Of a stretch of 64,000 nucleotides of DNA, positions 8,180 to 18,124 are shown in pieces. Source of the stretch: Pseudomonas sp. Os17 (GTDB lineage Bacteria; Pseudomonadota; Gammaproteobacteria; Pseudomonadales; Pseudomonadaceae). The notes under the pieces were generated by a model. It made no database searches. It worked only from the letters and a program-made list of their open reading frames with translations, and was not told the origin of the DNA. The DNA lies in NCBI RefSeq assembly GCF_001547895.1, contig NZ_AP014627.1:5892001-5956000 (forward strand), written 5' to 3'. Positions within the stretch are counted from its first letter, which is position 1, and each line of letters begins with the position of its first letter. A program made the translations under genes and the position numbers.

Positions 8180-8619
8180 GGCGTGCCTCCCGGCCCCACC
8201 GCCACTCGGCTGCTGATTTCCAGGCTGCGCTGGCTGGCAACCCGGCCCGCGGCACGGGAGTCGTCCCAGGTGATGCGAACGGTGTAGACCTGCTGGTTGA
8301 CGCTGATGCGCCCCTTGGCGCCGGGCCCGCCAAAGCTGGCGACGTTGCCGGCAAAGTCCACCAGGTCCTGATCCCGCACCGTGCCCGTGTTGCCCTCAGA
8401 GGGAGTACCAAGGGTGTAATCGGCAGATGCGTTGGCCCGAATGCGATCGAGCATGTCGTAGGCGATAAAGCTGGCCTGAGTGCTCATTCGCGCACTGTCG
8501 GTATGCTGCAGCGCCCTGATCTGCAGCGCCGCGGCCCCCAACAGGCCCAGCGCCAGAATCGACAGCGCCACCAGCACCTCGATCAAGGACATGCCGTCCT
8601 GTGCATGCCACCGGTTCAT
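8176..8619 (-). CDS. pilV: Type IV pilus minor pilin PilV
   Basis: 147 residues, first gene of the minor-pilin unit. The leader MNRWHAQDG is cut before MSLIEVLVALSILALGLLGA, with Glu5 present. The conserved GLLGAAALQIRALQ follows. PilV connects PilY1 to the other minor pilins in the P. aeruginosa model. An unusually long gap of 401 bases lies upstream, shared with the divergent fimT/fimU-like gene, and may hold the promoters of both. Confidence 0.87.
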   Translation of the reverse strand: MNRWHAQDGMSLIEVLVALSILALGLLGAAALQIRALQHTDSARMSTQASFIAYDMLDRIRANASADYTLGTPSEGNTGTVRDQDLVDFAGNVASFGGPGAKGRISVNQQVYTVRITWDDSRAAGRVASQRSLEISSRVAVGPGGTP

Positions 8620-9020
8620 CCGTAACGTCCTCCATGACTCCCAGCTCGATTGCGACAGGATCCGGTCACTCGTCGCAGGCGACGGCCCCTCAAGTTCGGC
8701 GAGCCGCGCCAGGACGGCGCAAATCGATGCGGCCGCCTCCAGAGGTTAGCCTCGGCGTCGCCCCCAGGCCGCTGGCTGGAACACCCCGCAATACATTGCC
8801 CTGCGCCCCCACACAGCATGTGCCGCAAGCGACAACACAGAGCGCGATATGTGGTTGCCGCCAGCTGAAACCCTTTGTGCGCAAATTCATGGCAAGCCTT
8901 GGCAACGTCCTCGGCTATAACAGTTCAACGCCTGGCCGGTCGGAGACTGGCACTGTGGCCCTTTGGCTCAAGGGCGGGTACCTATCGCGTGAAATCGGGC
9001 GTTCCAGGGAGGAATAGCGC
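8620..9020. other. Divergent intergenic region between pilV and the fimT/fimU-like gene
   Basis: This 401-base non-coding stretch separates two divergent pseudopilin genes. Small open frames here have no family features. It holds one weak sigma-54-like candidate toward pilV (8788-8801) and the clear ribosome binding site GGGAGG (about 9007-9012) of the downstream gene. I see no terminator or long repeat. Confidence 0.6.
8788..8801 (-). promoter_or_regulatory. Weak sigma-54-like -24/-12 candidate upstream of pilV
   Basis: On the reverse strand the sequence is GGGCAATGTATTGC. It has GG and GC dinucleotides at the required 10-base spacing and a matching TTGC at -12. The -24 block is off by one relative to TGGCAC. 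It lies about 170 bases before pilV. It is listed because PilR, encoded nearby, is a sigma-54 activator. Confidence 0.2.
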
Positions 9021-9545
9021 ATGCATGAGAAGGGTTTCAGCCTGATCGAACTGCTGAGCGCGCTGGCGGTGCTGGCGCTGTTGCTGCCACTGTCCAGCGC
9101 CGCCCTCAGTGAGCTGCTGCGCTCCAATCGCCAGCAGGACTCCGCGCAGATGCTTGCCAGCGGCCTGCGCAATGCCCGGGCGGCGGCAATCCTGCATCAA
9201 CGCACCGCGCTGATCCATGGCCTGGACAACGACTGGAGCCGGGGCTGGCGCATCATTCTGGATATCAGTGGCAAGGGGCCGGAGGATTCGGAGAATCCGC
9301 TGCTGATCGAGCGGCGCAGCGGTGGGCAGGTCCTGATAGTGGGTAATCGCCCGGTGCAGCATTACGTGCGTTTCAGCCCATTGGGCAACCCGTTGCTGCC
9401 CAGTGGCGCCTTCCAGGCCGGCACCCTGCACATCTGCCAGGCAGACCGGGAGCACAGCCGTCATCAGGTGGTGCTGTCACGCAGCGGGCGGGTCAGCCTG
9501 CGCAGCGATGCCGCCGAGCAGGCCTTGTGTGCGACAGCAGGCTGA
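9021..9545 (+). CDS. GspH/FimT-FimU-type minor pseudopilin
   Basis: 174 residues. The leader MHEKG is only five residues and is followed by FSLIELLSALAVLALLLPLS, with Glu5 in place. The C-terminal part has the GspH/FimT pattern, including GWRIILDI and a final VVLSRSGRVSL strand with cysteines at HICQ and ALCAT. FimU and FimT are minor pilins of the type IV system. In P. aeruginosa fimT-fimU precede pilV on the same strand; here a single gene is divergent from pilV. Its TGA directly abuts the ispH stop. Confidence 0.82.
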   Translation: MHEKGFSLIELLSALAVLALLLPLSSAALSELLRSNRQQDSAQMLASGLRNARAAAILHQRTALIHGLDNDWSRGWRIILDISGKGPEDSENPLLIERRSGGQVLIVGNRPVQHYVRFSPLGNPLLPSGAFQAGTLHICQADREHSRHQVVLSRSGRVSLRSDAAEQALCATAG

Positions 9546-10493
9546 TCAGAGCAGGGAGCGAACCCGCAGCTCCTTGGGCATGGAGAAGGTGATGTTCTCT
9601 TCGCGTCCCGCCAGCTCGTCGGCCCCCGTGGCGCCCCAGGCTTGCAACTGCTGGATCACCCCACGCACCAGAACCTCCGGCGCCGAAGCACCGGCGGTGA
9701 TGCCAATCCGCTCGACCCCGTCGAACCAACTGCGCTGCAGATCCTCAGCACCGTCGATCAGGTAGGCCGGGGTGGCCATGCGCTCGGCCAGCTCGCGCAG
9801 GCGGTTGGAGTTGGAGCTGTTGGGGCTGCCGACCACCAGTACCACGTCGCATTCGTCGGCCAGTTGCTTGACCGCGTCCTGGCGGTTTTGCGTGGCATAG
9901 CAGATGTCGTCCTTGCGCGGCCCGCCAATGGCCGGGAAGCGCGCACGCAGGGCGTCGATCACCCGGCTGGTGTCATCCATGGACAAGGTGGTCTGGGTCA
10001 CGAAGGCCAGGCGCTCGGGGTTACGCACCTGCAGCTCGGCCACGTCCTTCTCGTCTTCCACCAGGTAGATGGCGCCGCCATTGCCAGCATCGTACTGGCC
10101 CATGGTGCCTTCGACTTCCGGGTGGCCGGCGTGGCCGATCAGGATGCATTCACGACCGTCGCGGCTGTAGCGCGCCACTTCGATATGCACCTTGGTCACC
10201 AGCGGGCAGGTGGCATCGAACACCTTGAGGCCACGACCGGCGGCTTCGTTGCGCACCGCCTGGGAAACACCGTGGGCGCTGAAGATGACAATGACGTCAT
10301 CCGGCACCTGGTCCAGCTCTTCGACGAAGATCGCTCCGCGATTGCGCAGGTCTTCGACGACAAATTTGTTATGTACCACTTCATGCCGGACGTAGATCGG
10401 CGGCCCGAAGACTTCCAGGGCGCGATTGACGATTTCGATCGCCCGGTCCACACCGGCGCAGAAGCCACGGGGGTTGGCGAGTTTGATTTGCAT
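9546..10493 (-). CDS. ispH: 4-hydroxy-3-methylbut-2-enyl diphosphate reductase IspH (LytB)
   Basis: 315 residues, normal length. The three cysteines that hold the [4Fe-4S] cluster are visible in [12 protein letters not shown] (Cys12), [11 protein letters not shown] and [11 protein letters not shown]. Active-site motifs SAHGVSQAV and [10 protein letters not shown] are intact. It makes IPP and DMAPP in the last step of the MEP isoprenoid pathway. It is the last gene of the murJ-ribF-ileS-lspA-fkpB-ispH unit, separated from fkpB by about 100 bases that contain a REP-like element. Confidence 0.97.
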   Translation of the reverse strand: MQIKLANPRGFCAGVDRAIEIVNRALEVFGPPIYVRHEVVHNKFVVEDLRNRGAIFVEELDQVPDDVIVIFSAHGVSQAVRNEAAGRGLKVFDATCPLVTKVHIEVARYSRDGRECILIGHAGHPEVEGTMGQYDAGNGGAIYLVEDEKDVAELQVRNPERLAFVTQTTLSMDDTSRVIDALRARFPAIGGPRKDDICYATQNRQDAVKQLADECDVVLVVGSPNSSNSNRLRELAERMATPAYLIDGAEDLQRSWFDGVERIGITAGASAPEVLVRGVIQQLQAWGATGADELAGREENITFSMPKELRVRSLL

Positions 10494-10544
10494 GCTGTGC
10501 CTCGTGTCTTGCGCGCAAGAAGTTAGATCGTTGTAGACAGCGGA

Positions 10545-10567
10545 TCGCCGGCAAACCGGCTCCTACA
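10545..10567. repeat. REP-like element, family A (GCCGGCaaaCCGGCTCCTAC type)
   Basis: The sequence TCGCCGGCAAACCGGCTCCTACA has the short palindromic core and the GTAGGAGCCGG tail common to intergenic Pseudomonas REPs. Related copies are at 46226, 47249, 47291 and 57719. It lies between fkpB and ispH. Confidence 0.75.
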
Positions 10568-10596
10568 GAATAGGAGGCAGCGTGCCGGCGATGCTG

Positions 10597-11049
10597 TTAA
10601 AGCGCTTTGACGTCGATGATCTCGACATCAAAGGTCAGGGTCTTGCCGGCCAGCGGGTGGTTGAAGTCGACGGTGACCTGAGCGTCATCGAACGCTTTGA
10701 CCACACCGGGCAATTCAGTGTTCGCCGCGTCATTGAAGATCACCAGCAAGCCTTCCGACAGCTCCATGTCCTGGAACTGCGAACGCGGGATGATCTGCAC
10801 GTTCTGCGGGTTGGGCTGGCCGAAGGCGTTTTCCGGCTCGATCGTCAGATGGCGCTTGTCACCAGCCTTGAAGCCGAACAGCGCTGCTTCGAACCCGGGT
10901 AGCAGGTTGCCATCGCCGACCTTGAAGGTCGCCGGGGCCTTGTCGAAGGTGCTGTCTACGGTGTCGCCGTTCTCCAGGCGCAATGCGAAGTGCAAAGTGA
11001 CTTCGGTGTTCTGACCGATACGTTGTTCAGTCAATACCTGTTCAGTCAT
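10597..11049 (-). CDS. fkpB: FKBP-type peptidyl-prolyl isomerase, SlpA/FkpB type
   Basis: 150 residues, no signal peptide, so cytosolic. The FKBP core is interrupted by an inserted-in-flap domain typical of SlyD/SlpA proteins: GLQ-like VTLHFALRLENGDTVDSTF at the N-terminus and GDGNLLPGFEAALFG in the middle. The metal-binding tail of SlyD is absent. Location between lspA and ispH is the classical enterobacterial position of slpA/fkpB. The start overlaps the lspA stop by eight bases, so the two are coupled. Confidence 0.9.
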   Translation of the reverse strand: MTEQVLTEQRIGQNTEVTLHFALRLENGDTVDSTFDKAPATFKVGDGNLLPGFEAALFGFKAGDKRHLTIEPENAFGQPNPQNVQIIPRSQFQDMELSEGLLVIFNDAANTELPGVVKAFDDAQVTVDFNHPLAGKTLTFDVEIIDVKAL

Positions 11050-11554
11050 GAACGGCTTCTCCGGTTTTCTTGCTCTTGAACATATCCAGGGCCAGCATCA
11101 CCGCGCCGACGGTAATGGCGCTGTCGGCGAAGTTGAATGCCGGGAAGTACCAGCGGTTCTGCCAGTGCACCAGGATGAAATCGATCACGTGCCCCAGGGC
11201 GATGCGATCGTACAGGTTGCCCAGAGCCCCGCCCAGTACCAGGGCCAGGGCGATGGCCAGCCAGGTTTCATTGCGCCCCAGGCGCTTGAGCCAGACCACC
11301 AGCACCGCGCTGACCACAATCGCGATCAGGGCAAACAGCCAGCGCTGCCAGCCGGAGCTGTCCGCAAGGAAGCTGAAGGCCGCACCGGTGTTGTAGGCCA
11401 GGGTCCAGCTGAAGTAGTCCGGGATCACCACGATCTGCTGGTACATGCTCAACGAACTTTCGAAGTGCAGCTTGCTGACCTGGTCGATGACCAGGACCAG
11501 CACGCTCAACCACAGCCAGCCCAGACGGCCGAAACGGCCTGCGGCGTTAGGCAT
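11042..11554 (-). CDS. lspA: Prolipoprotein signal peptidase (SPase II)
   Basis: 170 residues from the ATG at 11554. The open frame runs further upstream into ileS but [20 protein letters not shown] is the family start. Four membrane segments and the aspartate protease motifs [15 protein letters not shown] and FNFADSAIT carry the two catalytic aspartates. It cleaves lipoprotein signal peptides in the inner membrane, including the several lipoproteins in this window. It overlaps ileS by eight bases upstream and fkpB by eight downstream. Confidence 0.97.
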   Translation of the reverse strand: MPNAAGRFGRLGWLWLSVLVLVIDQVSKLHFESSLSMYQQIVVIPDYFSWTLAYNTGAAFSFLADSSGWQRWLFALIAIVVSAVLVVWLKRLGRNETWLAIALALVLGGALGNLYDRIALGHVIDFILVHWQNRWYFPAFNFADSAITVGAVMLALDMFKSKKTGEAVHD

Positions 11555-14378
11555 AGTGACGAACCTCGCCTGCGCCGCTGATGTTGTCCACGCAACGCCC
11601 GCAGATTTCCGGATGCTCCGGATGCACACCAACGTCTTCGCGGCAGTGCCAGCAACGGGCGCACTTGACGAAGCTCGACTTGACCACTTTCAGCTTGAGG
11701 CCGCTGACTTCGGTTTCCACCGCGTCAGCCGGGGCCTGGGCCAGAGGCGCGACGCTGGCGGTGGAGGTGATCAGCACGAAGCGCAGTTCGTTGCTCAGCT
11801 TGGCCAGATCGGCCGACAGCGAATCCTCGGCGTACAGGGTCACTTCGGCCTGCAGGTTGCCACCCACCGCTTTCGCGGCGCGCTGGTTCTCCAGTTCCTT
11901 GTTGACCGCGGCCTTGACCGCCATGATCCGCTCCCAGAAGGCGCGGTCCAGCTCGAAGCCTTCCGGCAACTCGCTCAGGCCTTCGTACCAGGTGTTGAGC
12001 ATCACCGATTCGTTGCGCTCGCCCGGCAGGTACTGCCACAGCTCGTCGGCGGTAAAGGCCAGGATCGGCGCGATCCAGCGCACCAGCGCTTCGGAGATGT
12101 GGAACAGCGCGGTCTGGCAGGAACGCCGGGCCTGGCTGTTGGCGCCGGTGGTGTACTGGCGGTCCTTGATGATGTCCAGGTAGAAGCCGCCCAGCTCCTG
12201 CACGCAGAAGTTGTGCACCTTGGAGTAGACGTTCCAGAAGCGGTATTCGCCGTAATGCAGCTCCAGCTCGCGCTGCAGCAGCAGGGTACGGTCCACGGCC
12301 CAACGGTCCAGGGCCAGCATGTCTTCAGCCGGCAGCAGATCGGTGGCCGGGTTGAAGCCGCTCAGGTTGGAGAGCAGGAAGCGCGCGGTGTTACGGATAC
12401 GCCGGTAGGCGTCGGCGCTGCGCTGCAGGATCTGATCGGAAACCGCCATCTCGCCGGAGTAGTCGGTGGCCGAAACCCACAGGCGCATGATGTCGGCGCC
12501 CAGGGTGTCGTTGACCTTCTGCGGGGCGATCACGTTGCCCAGGGACTTGGACATCTTGCGGCCGTTCTCGTCCACGGTGAAACCGTGGGTCAGCAGTTCG
12601 CGGTACGGCGCGTGGTTGTCGATGGCGCAACCGGTGAGCAGGGACGAGTGGAACCAGCCGCGGTGCTGGTCGGAACCTTCCAGGTACAGGTCGGCACGCG
12701 GGCCGCTTTCATGGCCCATCGGGTGCGAACCGCGCAGCACGTGCCAGTGGGTGGTGCCGGAATCGAACCAGACGTCCAGGGTGTCGCTGATCTTGTCGTA
12801 CTGGCTGGCTTCGTCGCCCAGCAGTTCAGTGGCGTCCATCTTGAACCAGGCTTCGATGCCTTGCTGTTCGACGCGCTTGGCCACCTCTTCCATCAGCTCG
12901 ACGGTACGTGGGTGCAGTTCGCCGCTTTCCTTGTGCAGGAAGAACGGAATCGGCACGCCCCAGTTGCGCTGGCGGGAGATGCACCAGTCCGGACGGTTGG
13001 CGATCATCGAGTGCAGGCGCGCCTGGCCCCAGGCCGGGACGAACTGAGTGTCCTCGATGGCTTGCAGGGCGCGCTGACGCAGGGTGCCGCCGGCTTCCGG
13101 CTGCTTGTCCATGCCGACGAACCATTGCGCGGTGGCGCGATAGATCAGCGGGGTCTTGTGACGCCAGCAGTGCATGTAGCTGTGGCTGATGGTTTCGGTG
13201 TGCAGCAGCGCGCCGACTTCGCTCAGCTTGTCGACGATGGCCGGGTTGGCCTTCCAGATGAACTGGCCGCCGAAGAACTCCAGCGACGACGCGTAGACAC
13301 CGTTGCTCTGTACCGGGTTGAGGATGTCGTCGTTGACCATGCCGTAGCGCTTGCAGGTCACGAAGTCGTCTTCACCGTAGGCAGGCGAGGAGTGAACCAC
13401 GCCGGTACCGGCGCCCAGTTCCACGTACTCGGCCAGGTACACCGGCGACAGGCGATCATAGAACGGGTGACGGAAATTGATCAGTTCCAGGGCCGAACCC
13501 GGGGCGGTGGCGATCACCGAGCCTTCCAGGCTGTAGCGAGCCAGGCAGGACTCCACCAGTTCTTCGGCCAGGACCAGCAGGCGCTCGCCGGCATCCACCA
13601 GGGCGTAGTTGAACTCCGGATGGACGTTCAGCGCCTGGTTCGCCGGGATGGTCCACGGGGTGGTGGTCCAGATCACGATGGCGGCGGGCTTGGCCAGCTT
13701 GGCCAGGCCGAAGGCGCCAGCCAGCTTGGCTTCGTCGGCAATCGGGAAGGCCACGTCGATGGTGGCGGACTTCTTGTCCTGATACTCGACTTCCGCCTCG
13801 GCCAGGGCCGAACCGCAGTCGAAGCACCAGTTCACCGGCTTCAGGCCCTTGAACACGAAGCCACCCTTGACCATTTCCGCCAGGGCACGGATCTCCCCGG
13901 CCTCGTTGGCGAAGTTCATGGTCTTGTACGGGTTGGCCCAGTCACCCAGCACGCCCAGGCGGATGAACTCGGCCTTCTGCCCTTCGATCTGCTCCGACGC
14001 GTAGGTGCGGCACAGCTCGCGAGTCTGGTCCGAAGACAGGTTCTTGCCGTGAGTCACCTCGACCTTGTGCTCGATCGGCAGGCCGTGGCAGTCCCAACCC
14101 GGAACATAAGGCGCGTCGAAACCCGCCAGGGTTTTCGAGCGGATGATCATGTCCTTGAGAATCTTGTTGACCGCATGACCGATGTGAATCGAGCCGTTGG
14201 CATAGGGAGGACCGTCGTGCAGGACGAACTTGGGACGATCCTTGCCAATCTCGCGCAACTTTCCGTACAGGCCAATGCTGTCCCAACGCTGCAGAATCTG
14301 TGGTTCGCGCTGAGGCAGGCCGGCCTTCATTGGGAAGGCGGTGTCCGGAAGGTTTAACGTGGCTTTATAGTCGGTCAT
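11547..14378 (-). CDS. ileS: Isoleucyl-tRNA synthetase
   Basis: 943 residues, normal length for the bacterial type 1 enzyme. The class I signature HIGH is in [13 protein letters not shown] (about residue 58-70). The KMSKS loop is in [11 protein letters not shown] (about 600). The editing domain CP1 ([14 protein letters not shown]) is present. The C-terminal zinc finger [12 protein letters not shown]...CGRCVD is intact. It charges tRNA-Ile. It follows ribF after 13 bases and overlaps lspA. Confidence 0.98.
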   Translation of the reverse strand: MTDYKATLNLPDTAFPMKAGLPQREPQILQRWDSIGLYGKLREIGKDRPKFVLHDGPPYANGSIHIGHAVNKILKDMIIRSKTLAGFDAPYVPGWDCHGLPIEHKVEVTHGKNLSSDQTRELCRTYASEQIEGQKAEFIRLGVLGDWANPYKTMNFANEAGEIRALAEMVKGGFVFKGLKPVNWCFDCGSALAEAEVEYQDKKSATIDVAFPIADEAKLAGAFGLAKLAKPAAIVIWTTTPWTIPANQALNVHPEFNYALVDAGERLLVLAEELVESCLARYSLEGSVIATAPGSALELINFRHPFYDRLSPVYLAEYVELGAGTGVVHSSPAYGEDDFVTCKRYGMVNDDILNPVQSNGVYASSLEFFGGQFIWKANPAIVDKLSEVGALLHTETISHSYMHCWRHKTPLIYRATAQWFVGMDKQPEAGGTLRQRALQAIEDTQFVPAWGQARLHSMIANRPDWCISRQRNWGVPIPFFLHKESGELHPRTVELMEEVAKRVEQQGIEAWFKMDATELLGDEASQYDKISDTLDVWFDSGTTHWHVLRGSHPMGHESGPRADLYLEGSDQHRGWFHSSLLTGCAIDNHAPYRELLTHGFTVDENGRKMSKSLGNVIAPQKVNDTLGADIMRLWVSATDYSGEMAVSDQILQRSADAYRRIRNTARFLLSNLSGFNPATDLLPAEDMLALDRWAVDRTLLLQRELELHYGEYRFWNVYSKVHNFCVQELGGFYLDIIKDRQYTTGANSQARRSCQTALFHISEALVRWIAPILAFTADELWQYLPGERNESVMLNTWYEGLSELPEGFELDRAFWERIMAVKAAVNKELENQRAAKAVGGNLQAEVTLYAEDSLSADLAKLSNELRFVLITSTASVAPLAQAPADAVETEVSGLKLKVVKSSFVKCARCWHCREDVGVHPEHPEICGRCVDNISGAGEVRHYA

Positions 14379-14391
14379 TTAAGGCTCTTCA

Positions 14392-15336
14392 TTAGCGATT
14401 GGCGCTATGGATACGTGCCACTTGGGCACGGGCGGCGGCAACATCCGCATTGATCGCCGTCTTCAACGCCTCCAGGGAGGCGAAACGCTGCTCTTCACGC
14501 AGCTTGTGGTGGAAAACCACCGTCAAACGCCGGTCATACAGATCGCCGGCAAAATCTAAAAGATGAACTTCCAGGTGGGCCTTGCCATCACCTGCAACCG
14601 TGGGCCGCACACCAATATTGGCGACACCGGGCCAGGTCTTGCCATCGATATCGACGCTCACCAGGTAGACCCCGGACAGCGGCACGCGGCGGCGTTTCAA
14701 TTGCACGTTGGCAGTGGGCGTACCCAACTGGCGCGCCAGCTTCTGCCCGTGCAGGACCCGTCCGGCAATCCGGTACGGTCGGCCGAGCAGCCGCTCGGCC
14801 AGATCAAAGTCGGCAGCGGCCAGGGCATTGCGGACCTGGGTGCTGCTGACGCGCAAGCCATCCAGCTCAACGGTCTGCGCGGCTTCCACGGTAAATCCGT
14901 GGGTGGCTCCGGCCTGTTGCAGGAACTCGAAATCGCCAACCCGGTCGCAGCCGAAGCGGAAATCGTCCCCCACTTCCAGGTGCTGCACACCCAGGCCGTC
15001 CACCAGGATCCGCTCGACGAACTCGCTGGCGCCAAGCTTGCTCAGGCGCTGGTTGAAGGCCAGGCACAGGACCCGATCGACACCTGCCTGAGCCAGCAAC
15101 TGCAGCTTGTCGCGCAAGCGGGCCAGGCGGGCCGGGGCGGTCTCTGGGGAGAAAAACTCCCGCGGCTGCGGCTCGAAGATCACCACGCAGCTGGGCACGC
15201 CCAACTCGAGCGCACGCTCACGCAGCCGCCCCAGAATAGCCTGGTGACCACGGTGAACACCGTCAAAGTTGCCAATAGTGGCGACGCAGCCCCGATGCTG
15301 GGGGCGCAGATTGTGGAGGCCTCGAACCAGCTGCAT
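14392..15336 (-). CDS. ribF: Bifunctional riboflavin kinase / FAD synthetase
   Basis: 314 residues from the ATG at 15336 (MQLVRGLHNLRP); longer upstream reading is not family-like. The N-terminal nucleotidyltransferase domain shows TIGNFDGVHRGHQAIL (about 23-38). The C-terminal kinase domain has GRVLHGQKLARQLGTPTANV and GVANIGVRPTV. It converts riboflavin to FMN and then FAD. It lies 13 bases before ileS and 129 bases after murJ, as in many gammaproteobacteria. Confidence 0.97.
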   Translation of the reverse strand: MQLVRGLHNLRPQHRGCVATIGNFDGVHRGHQAILGRLRERALELGVPSCVVIFEPQPREFFSPETAPARLARLRDKLQLLAQAGVDRVLCLAFNQRLSKLGASEFVERILVDGLGVQHLEVGDDFRFGCDRVGDFEFLQQAGATHGFTVEAAQTVELDGLRVSSTQVRNALAAADFDLAERLLGRPYRIAGRVLHGQKLARQLGTPTANVQLKRRRVPLSGVYLVSVDIDGKTWPGVANIGVRPTVAGDGKAHLEVHLLDFAGDLYDRRLTVVFHHKLREEQRFASLEALKTAINADVAAARAQVARIHSANR

Positions 15337-15465
15337 AACGCGCTTCTTGCTCATAAAGTGGCCGATTATAACCACACCCGGCGGCCGACGACAGGCAACA
15401 CCGTAACCCAAAGTGATCGAACCGACAAAACCCGTGCCCGCCCTGCCCCGACCATTAAAGCGTCA

Positions 15466-17004
15466 TCAGTTCAAGGCTTTGCGATTGAAGTCGCGCAAAC
15501 GGAAGCCCAGCAGGGCCAGCATGCCGAAATAGGCCACCACGCCAGCCACCACCAGAACCCCCAGACGCAGGAAACGCGCAAGCATAAGCCCCTGATCCCA
15601 GGCGGGCATGAAGTGCAGCAACCCCAGAAGCACACCGGACATGACCGCCACGGCCACCAGCAACTTCAGCGCAAAGCGCCCCCAGCCCGGCTGCGGCTGG
15701 AACATCTGCTGCTTGCGCAGCTGATAAAACAAAAGGCCCGCGTTGATACAGGCTCCAGCACTGATGGCCAGGGCCAGGCCGGCGTGCTTCAAGGGGCCGA
15801 TAAACGCCAGGTTGAGCAACTGGGTGACGACCAGGGTGAAAATGGCGATTTTCACTGGCGTGCGGATGTTCTGCTGCGCATAAAAGCCCGGCGCCAGCAC
15901 CTTGATCACGATGATCCCCAGCAAACCCACGGCATAAGCCACCAGCGCACGCTGGGTCATGGAGGCATCAAAGGCGCTGAACTCGCCATATTGGAACAGC
16001 GAGACCGTCAGCGGCTCGGCCAGTATGCCCAGGGCCAGGGAGCACGGCAGCACCAGGATGAAACACAGGCGCAGCCCCCAATCGAGGATCCGCGAGTACT
16101 CATGACGATCCTTGCTGGCGTAGGTCTTGGCCAGGGTCGGCAGCAGAATGGTCCCCAAGGCGACCCCCAGCACGCCGGACGGCAGCTCCATGAGCCGGTC
16201 GGCGTAATACATCCAGGACACGGAGCCGGCCACCAGGAACGAGGCAAAGATGGTGTTGATGATCAGCGAGATCTGACTGACGGACACCCCGAGAATCGCC
16301 GGCAGCATCTGTTTCATCACCCGCCAGACACCGGTGTCCCGCAGATTCAGGCGTGGCAGCACCAGCATGCCGATCTTCTTCAGGTGCGGCAGTTGGTAGA
16401 GCAGTTGCGCCAGGCCACCGGCCAGTACCGCCCAACCCAGCGCCATCACGGGCGGATCGAAATACGGGGTCAGGAACAGCGCGAAGATGATCATGCTGAC
16501 ATTGAGCAGCGTCGGCACGAAGGCCGGCACCGAGAAGCGATTCCAGGTATTGAGAATCGCCCCGGCCAGCGAGGACAGAGAAATCAGCAATATATAAGGA
16601 AAGGTCACCCGCAACAGATCGGAGGTCAGGGCGAATTTTTCCGGCGAATCGACGAAACCAGGCGCCGTGGCCCAGATCACCCAGGGCGCGGCAATGATGC
16701 CCAGGGCCGTGACCAGCGCCAGGACCAGGGTCAGCAACCCCGAGACATAGGCAATAAAGGTGCGGGTCGCCTCCTCGCCCTGCTGACTCTTGTACTCCGC
16801 GAGGATCGGTACGAAGGCCTGGGAAAAGGCGCCCTCGGCAAAGATCCGTCGCAGCAGGTTGGGCAGTTTGAAGGCGATGAAGAAAGCATCCGTCGCCATC
16901 CCGGCGCCGAAGGTGCGCGCGATGATGGTATCGCGGACAAACCCCAGCACCCGGGAAAGCATCGTGATAGAGCTGACCGCGGCCAATGACTTGAGCAGGT
17001 TCAT
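15466..17004 (-). CDS. murJ: Lipid II flippase MurJ (MviN)
   Basis: 512 residues from the ATG at 17004 ([21 protein letters not shown]); an upstream in-frame start at 17052 adds a non-family segment. About 14 hydrophobic segments are evident. Family motifs include [19 protein letters not shown] and [21 protein letters not shown] [18 protein letters not shown]. It moves the peptidoglycan precursor lipid II across the inner membrane (MOP exporter fold). It is first in the murJ-ribF-ileS-lspA-fkpB-ispH unit and divergent from rpsT. Confidence 0.96.
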   Translation of the reverse strand: MNLLKSLAAVSSITMLSRVLGFVRDTIIARTFGAGMATDAFFIAFKLPNLLRRIFAEGAFSQAFVPILAEYKSQQGEEATRTFIAYVSGLLTLVLALVTALGIIAAPWVIWATAPGFVDSPEKFALTSDLLRVTFPYILLISLSSLAGAILNTWNRFSVPAFVPTLLNVSMIIFALFLTPYFDPPVMALGWAVLAGGLAQLLYQLPHLKKIGMLVLPRLNLRDTGVWRVMKQMLPAILGVSVSQISLIINTIFASFLVAGSVSWMYYADRLMELPSGVLGVALGTILLPTLAKTYASKDRHEYSRILDWGLRLCFILVLPCSLALGILAEPLTVSLFQYGEFSAFDASMTQRALVAYAVGLLGIIVIKVLAPGFYAQQNIRTPVKIAIFTLVVTQLLNLAFIGPLKHAGLALAISAGACINAGLLFYQLRKQQMFQPQPGWGRFALKLLVAVAVMSGVLLGLLHFMPAWDQGLMLARFLRLGVLVVAGVVAYFGMLALLGFRLRDFNRKALN

Positions 17005-17173
17005 GAAAAGGTTGTTTGCCTGTAGATAAACAGCAGGCGAAAAGACGCCCACTTATGCGATACTCCGCGCCGCAACAGCACAGAGCCAAAGCTCGCGAGT
17101 TTACAGGTCAAGCGCCGGAAATAAATATCCCGCCTCTTCAGATCGACCACTCAGCGGAACGTATCACCCGCCC

Positions 17174-17202
17174 TTGACAAGACTTCAACTCATCGGCATG
17201 AT
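17174..17202 (+). promoter_or_regulatory. Sigma-70 promoter for rpsT
   Basis: TTGACA (17174-17179) and CATGAT (17197-17202) are separated by exactly 17 bases. The start codon is about 54 bases further on. This is the best -35/-10 match in the murJ-rpsT gap. Confidence 0.7.
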
Positions 17203-17255
17203 TCGCGGCCTATTTTGTTTGCTATTTCCCAAAAAGTCTTTCGAGGAGCTCGACG

Positions 17256-17534
17256 GTGGCCAACACACCTTCCGCCAAAAAACGTGCAAAACAGGCTGAG
17301 AAGCGTCGCAGCCACAACGCCAGCCTGCGTTCCATGGTTCGTACCTACATCAAGAACGTAGTTAAGGCCATCGACGCCAAAGACGCCGCTAAAGCGCAAG
17401 CTGCTTATGTTCTGGCCGTGCCAGTTATCGACCGCATGGCCGATAAGGGCATCATCCACAAGAACAAAGCTGCTCGCCATAAAGGTCGTCTGAATGGCCA
17501 CATCAAGGCTCTGAACCTTGCTGCTGCAGCCTAA
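17256..17534 (+). CDS. rpsT: 30S ribosomal protein S20
   Basis: 92 residues starting at a GTG codon at 17256, behind the ribosome binding site GAGGAG. The N-terminus [20 protein letters not shown] and the basic helical remainder are typical of S20. A non-ATG start in this gene is also known in E. coli, where it is tied to autogenous control; that parallel is an inference here. It is monocistronic, with its own promoter and terminator. Confidence 0.98.
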   Translation: MANTPSAKKRAKQAEKRRSHNASLRSMVRTYIKNVVKAIDAKDAAKAQAAYVLAVPVIDRMADKGIIHKNKAARHKGRLNGHIKALNLAAAA

Positions 17535-17548
17535 GCGACGCGCTTGTT

Positions 17549-17576
17549 AAAAAACCGACCCAAGGGTCGGTTTTTT
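17549..17576 (+). terminator. Bidirectional terminator between rpsT and creA
   Basis: CCGACC and GGTCGG form the stem around CAAG, flanked by six A on the left and six T on the right. It works for rpsT on the plus strand, 14 bases after its stop. On the minus strand it would also serve creA, which ends at 17644. Confidence 0.9.
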
Positions 17577-17643
17577 ATTGCCTGCCATTTATCACCTTGA
17601 CCAGCCAGCCCCACCCGGAGCCGGCCCGCCAAGATTCAATATT

Positions 17644-18105
17644 TCACTGATGCGGCCAAGGCAGGATAGGAATCGCCGTCACCGCATTCTGCGGACTGCC
17701 CTCGATCACCCGATCACTGTAGACCAGATACACCAGGGTGTTGCGCTTCTTGTCGAGAAAACGCACCACCTGCATGGTCTTGAACACCAGGGAAGTACGC
17801 TCCTTGAAGACCTCCTCACCATCCTTGAGCTCACCCTTGAACGCGATCGGCCCCACCTGACGACAAGCGATGGACGCCTCGGCACGATCCTCCGCCAAAC
17901 CCAGGCCACCCTTGAGGCCACCGGTCTTGGCTCGCGACAGATAGCACGTCACACCGTCCACCTTGGGATCATCGAAGGCCTCGACCACGATGCGATCGTT
18001 CGGCCCGACAAACTTGAATACCGTGGACACCTGACCAATTTCCTCGGCCGAAGCCATGAACGGCATCGCCAAGAGCAAGCCCAACAATCCTTTTGCTACG
18101 CGCAT
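17644..18105 (-). CDS. creA: CreA family periplasmic protein
   Basis: 153 residues with a signal peptide cleaved near ASA-EEIGQV. The mature protein carries the CreA family features: [20 protein letters not shown], a [16 protein letters not shown] block and an ACRQVGPI block, each with one cysteine. The family is widespread in proteobacteria and its function is unknown. It lies 19 bases after proB on the same strand and is probably the last gene of the rplU-rpmA-obgE-proB cluster or of a proB-creA unit. Confidence 0.92.
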   Translation of the reverse strand: MRVAKGLLGLLLAMPFMASAEEIGQVSTVFKFVGPNDRIVVEAFDDPKVDGVTCYLSRAKTGGLKGGLGLAEDRAEASIACRQVGPIAFKGELKDGEEVFKERTSLVFKTMQVVRFLDKKRNTLVYLVYSDRVIEGSPQNAVTAIPILPWPHQ

Positions 18106-18124
18106 TCGCTTTTCCTTAGATCGC

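Noticed and set aside
8890..8910. TGGCAAGCCTTGGCA as a sigma-54 promoter before the fimT/fimU-like gene
   Set aside because: The GG-GC spacing is one base short of the strict 10-base requirement.
11445..14357. 970-residue open frame antisense to ileS
   Set aside because: It is the complementary reading of a highly conserved gene in GC-rich DNA. It has no family features and no independent start signals.
14563..16989. 808-residue open frame antisense to ribF and murJ
   Set aside because: Low-complexity Gln/His/Gly/Arg-rich translation spanning two real genes, typical of a shadow frame.
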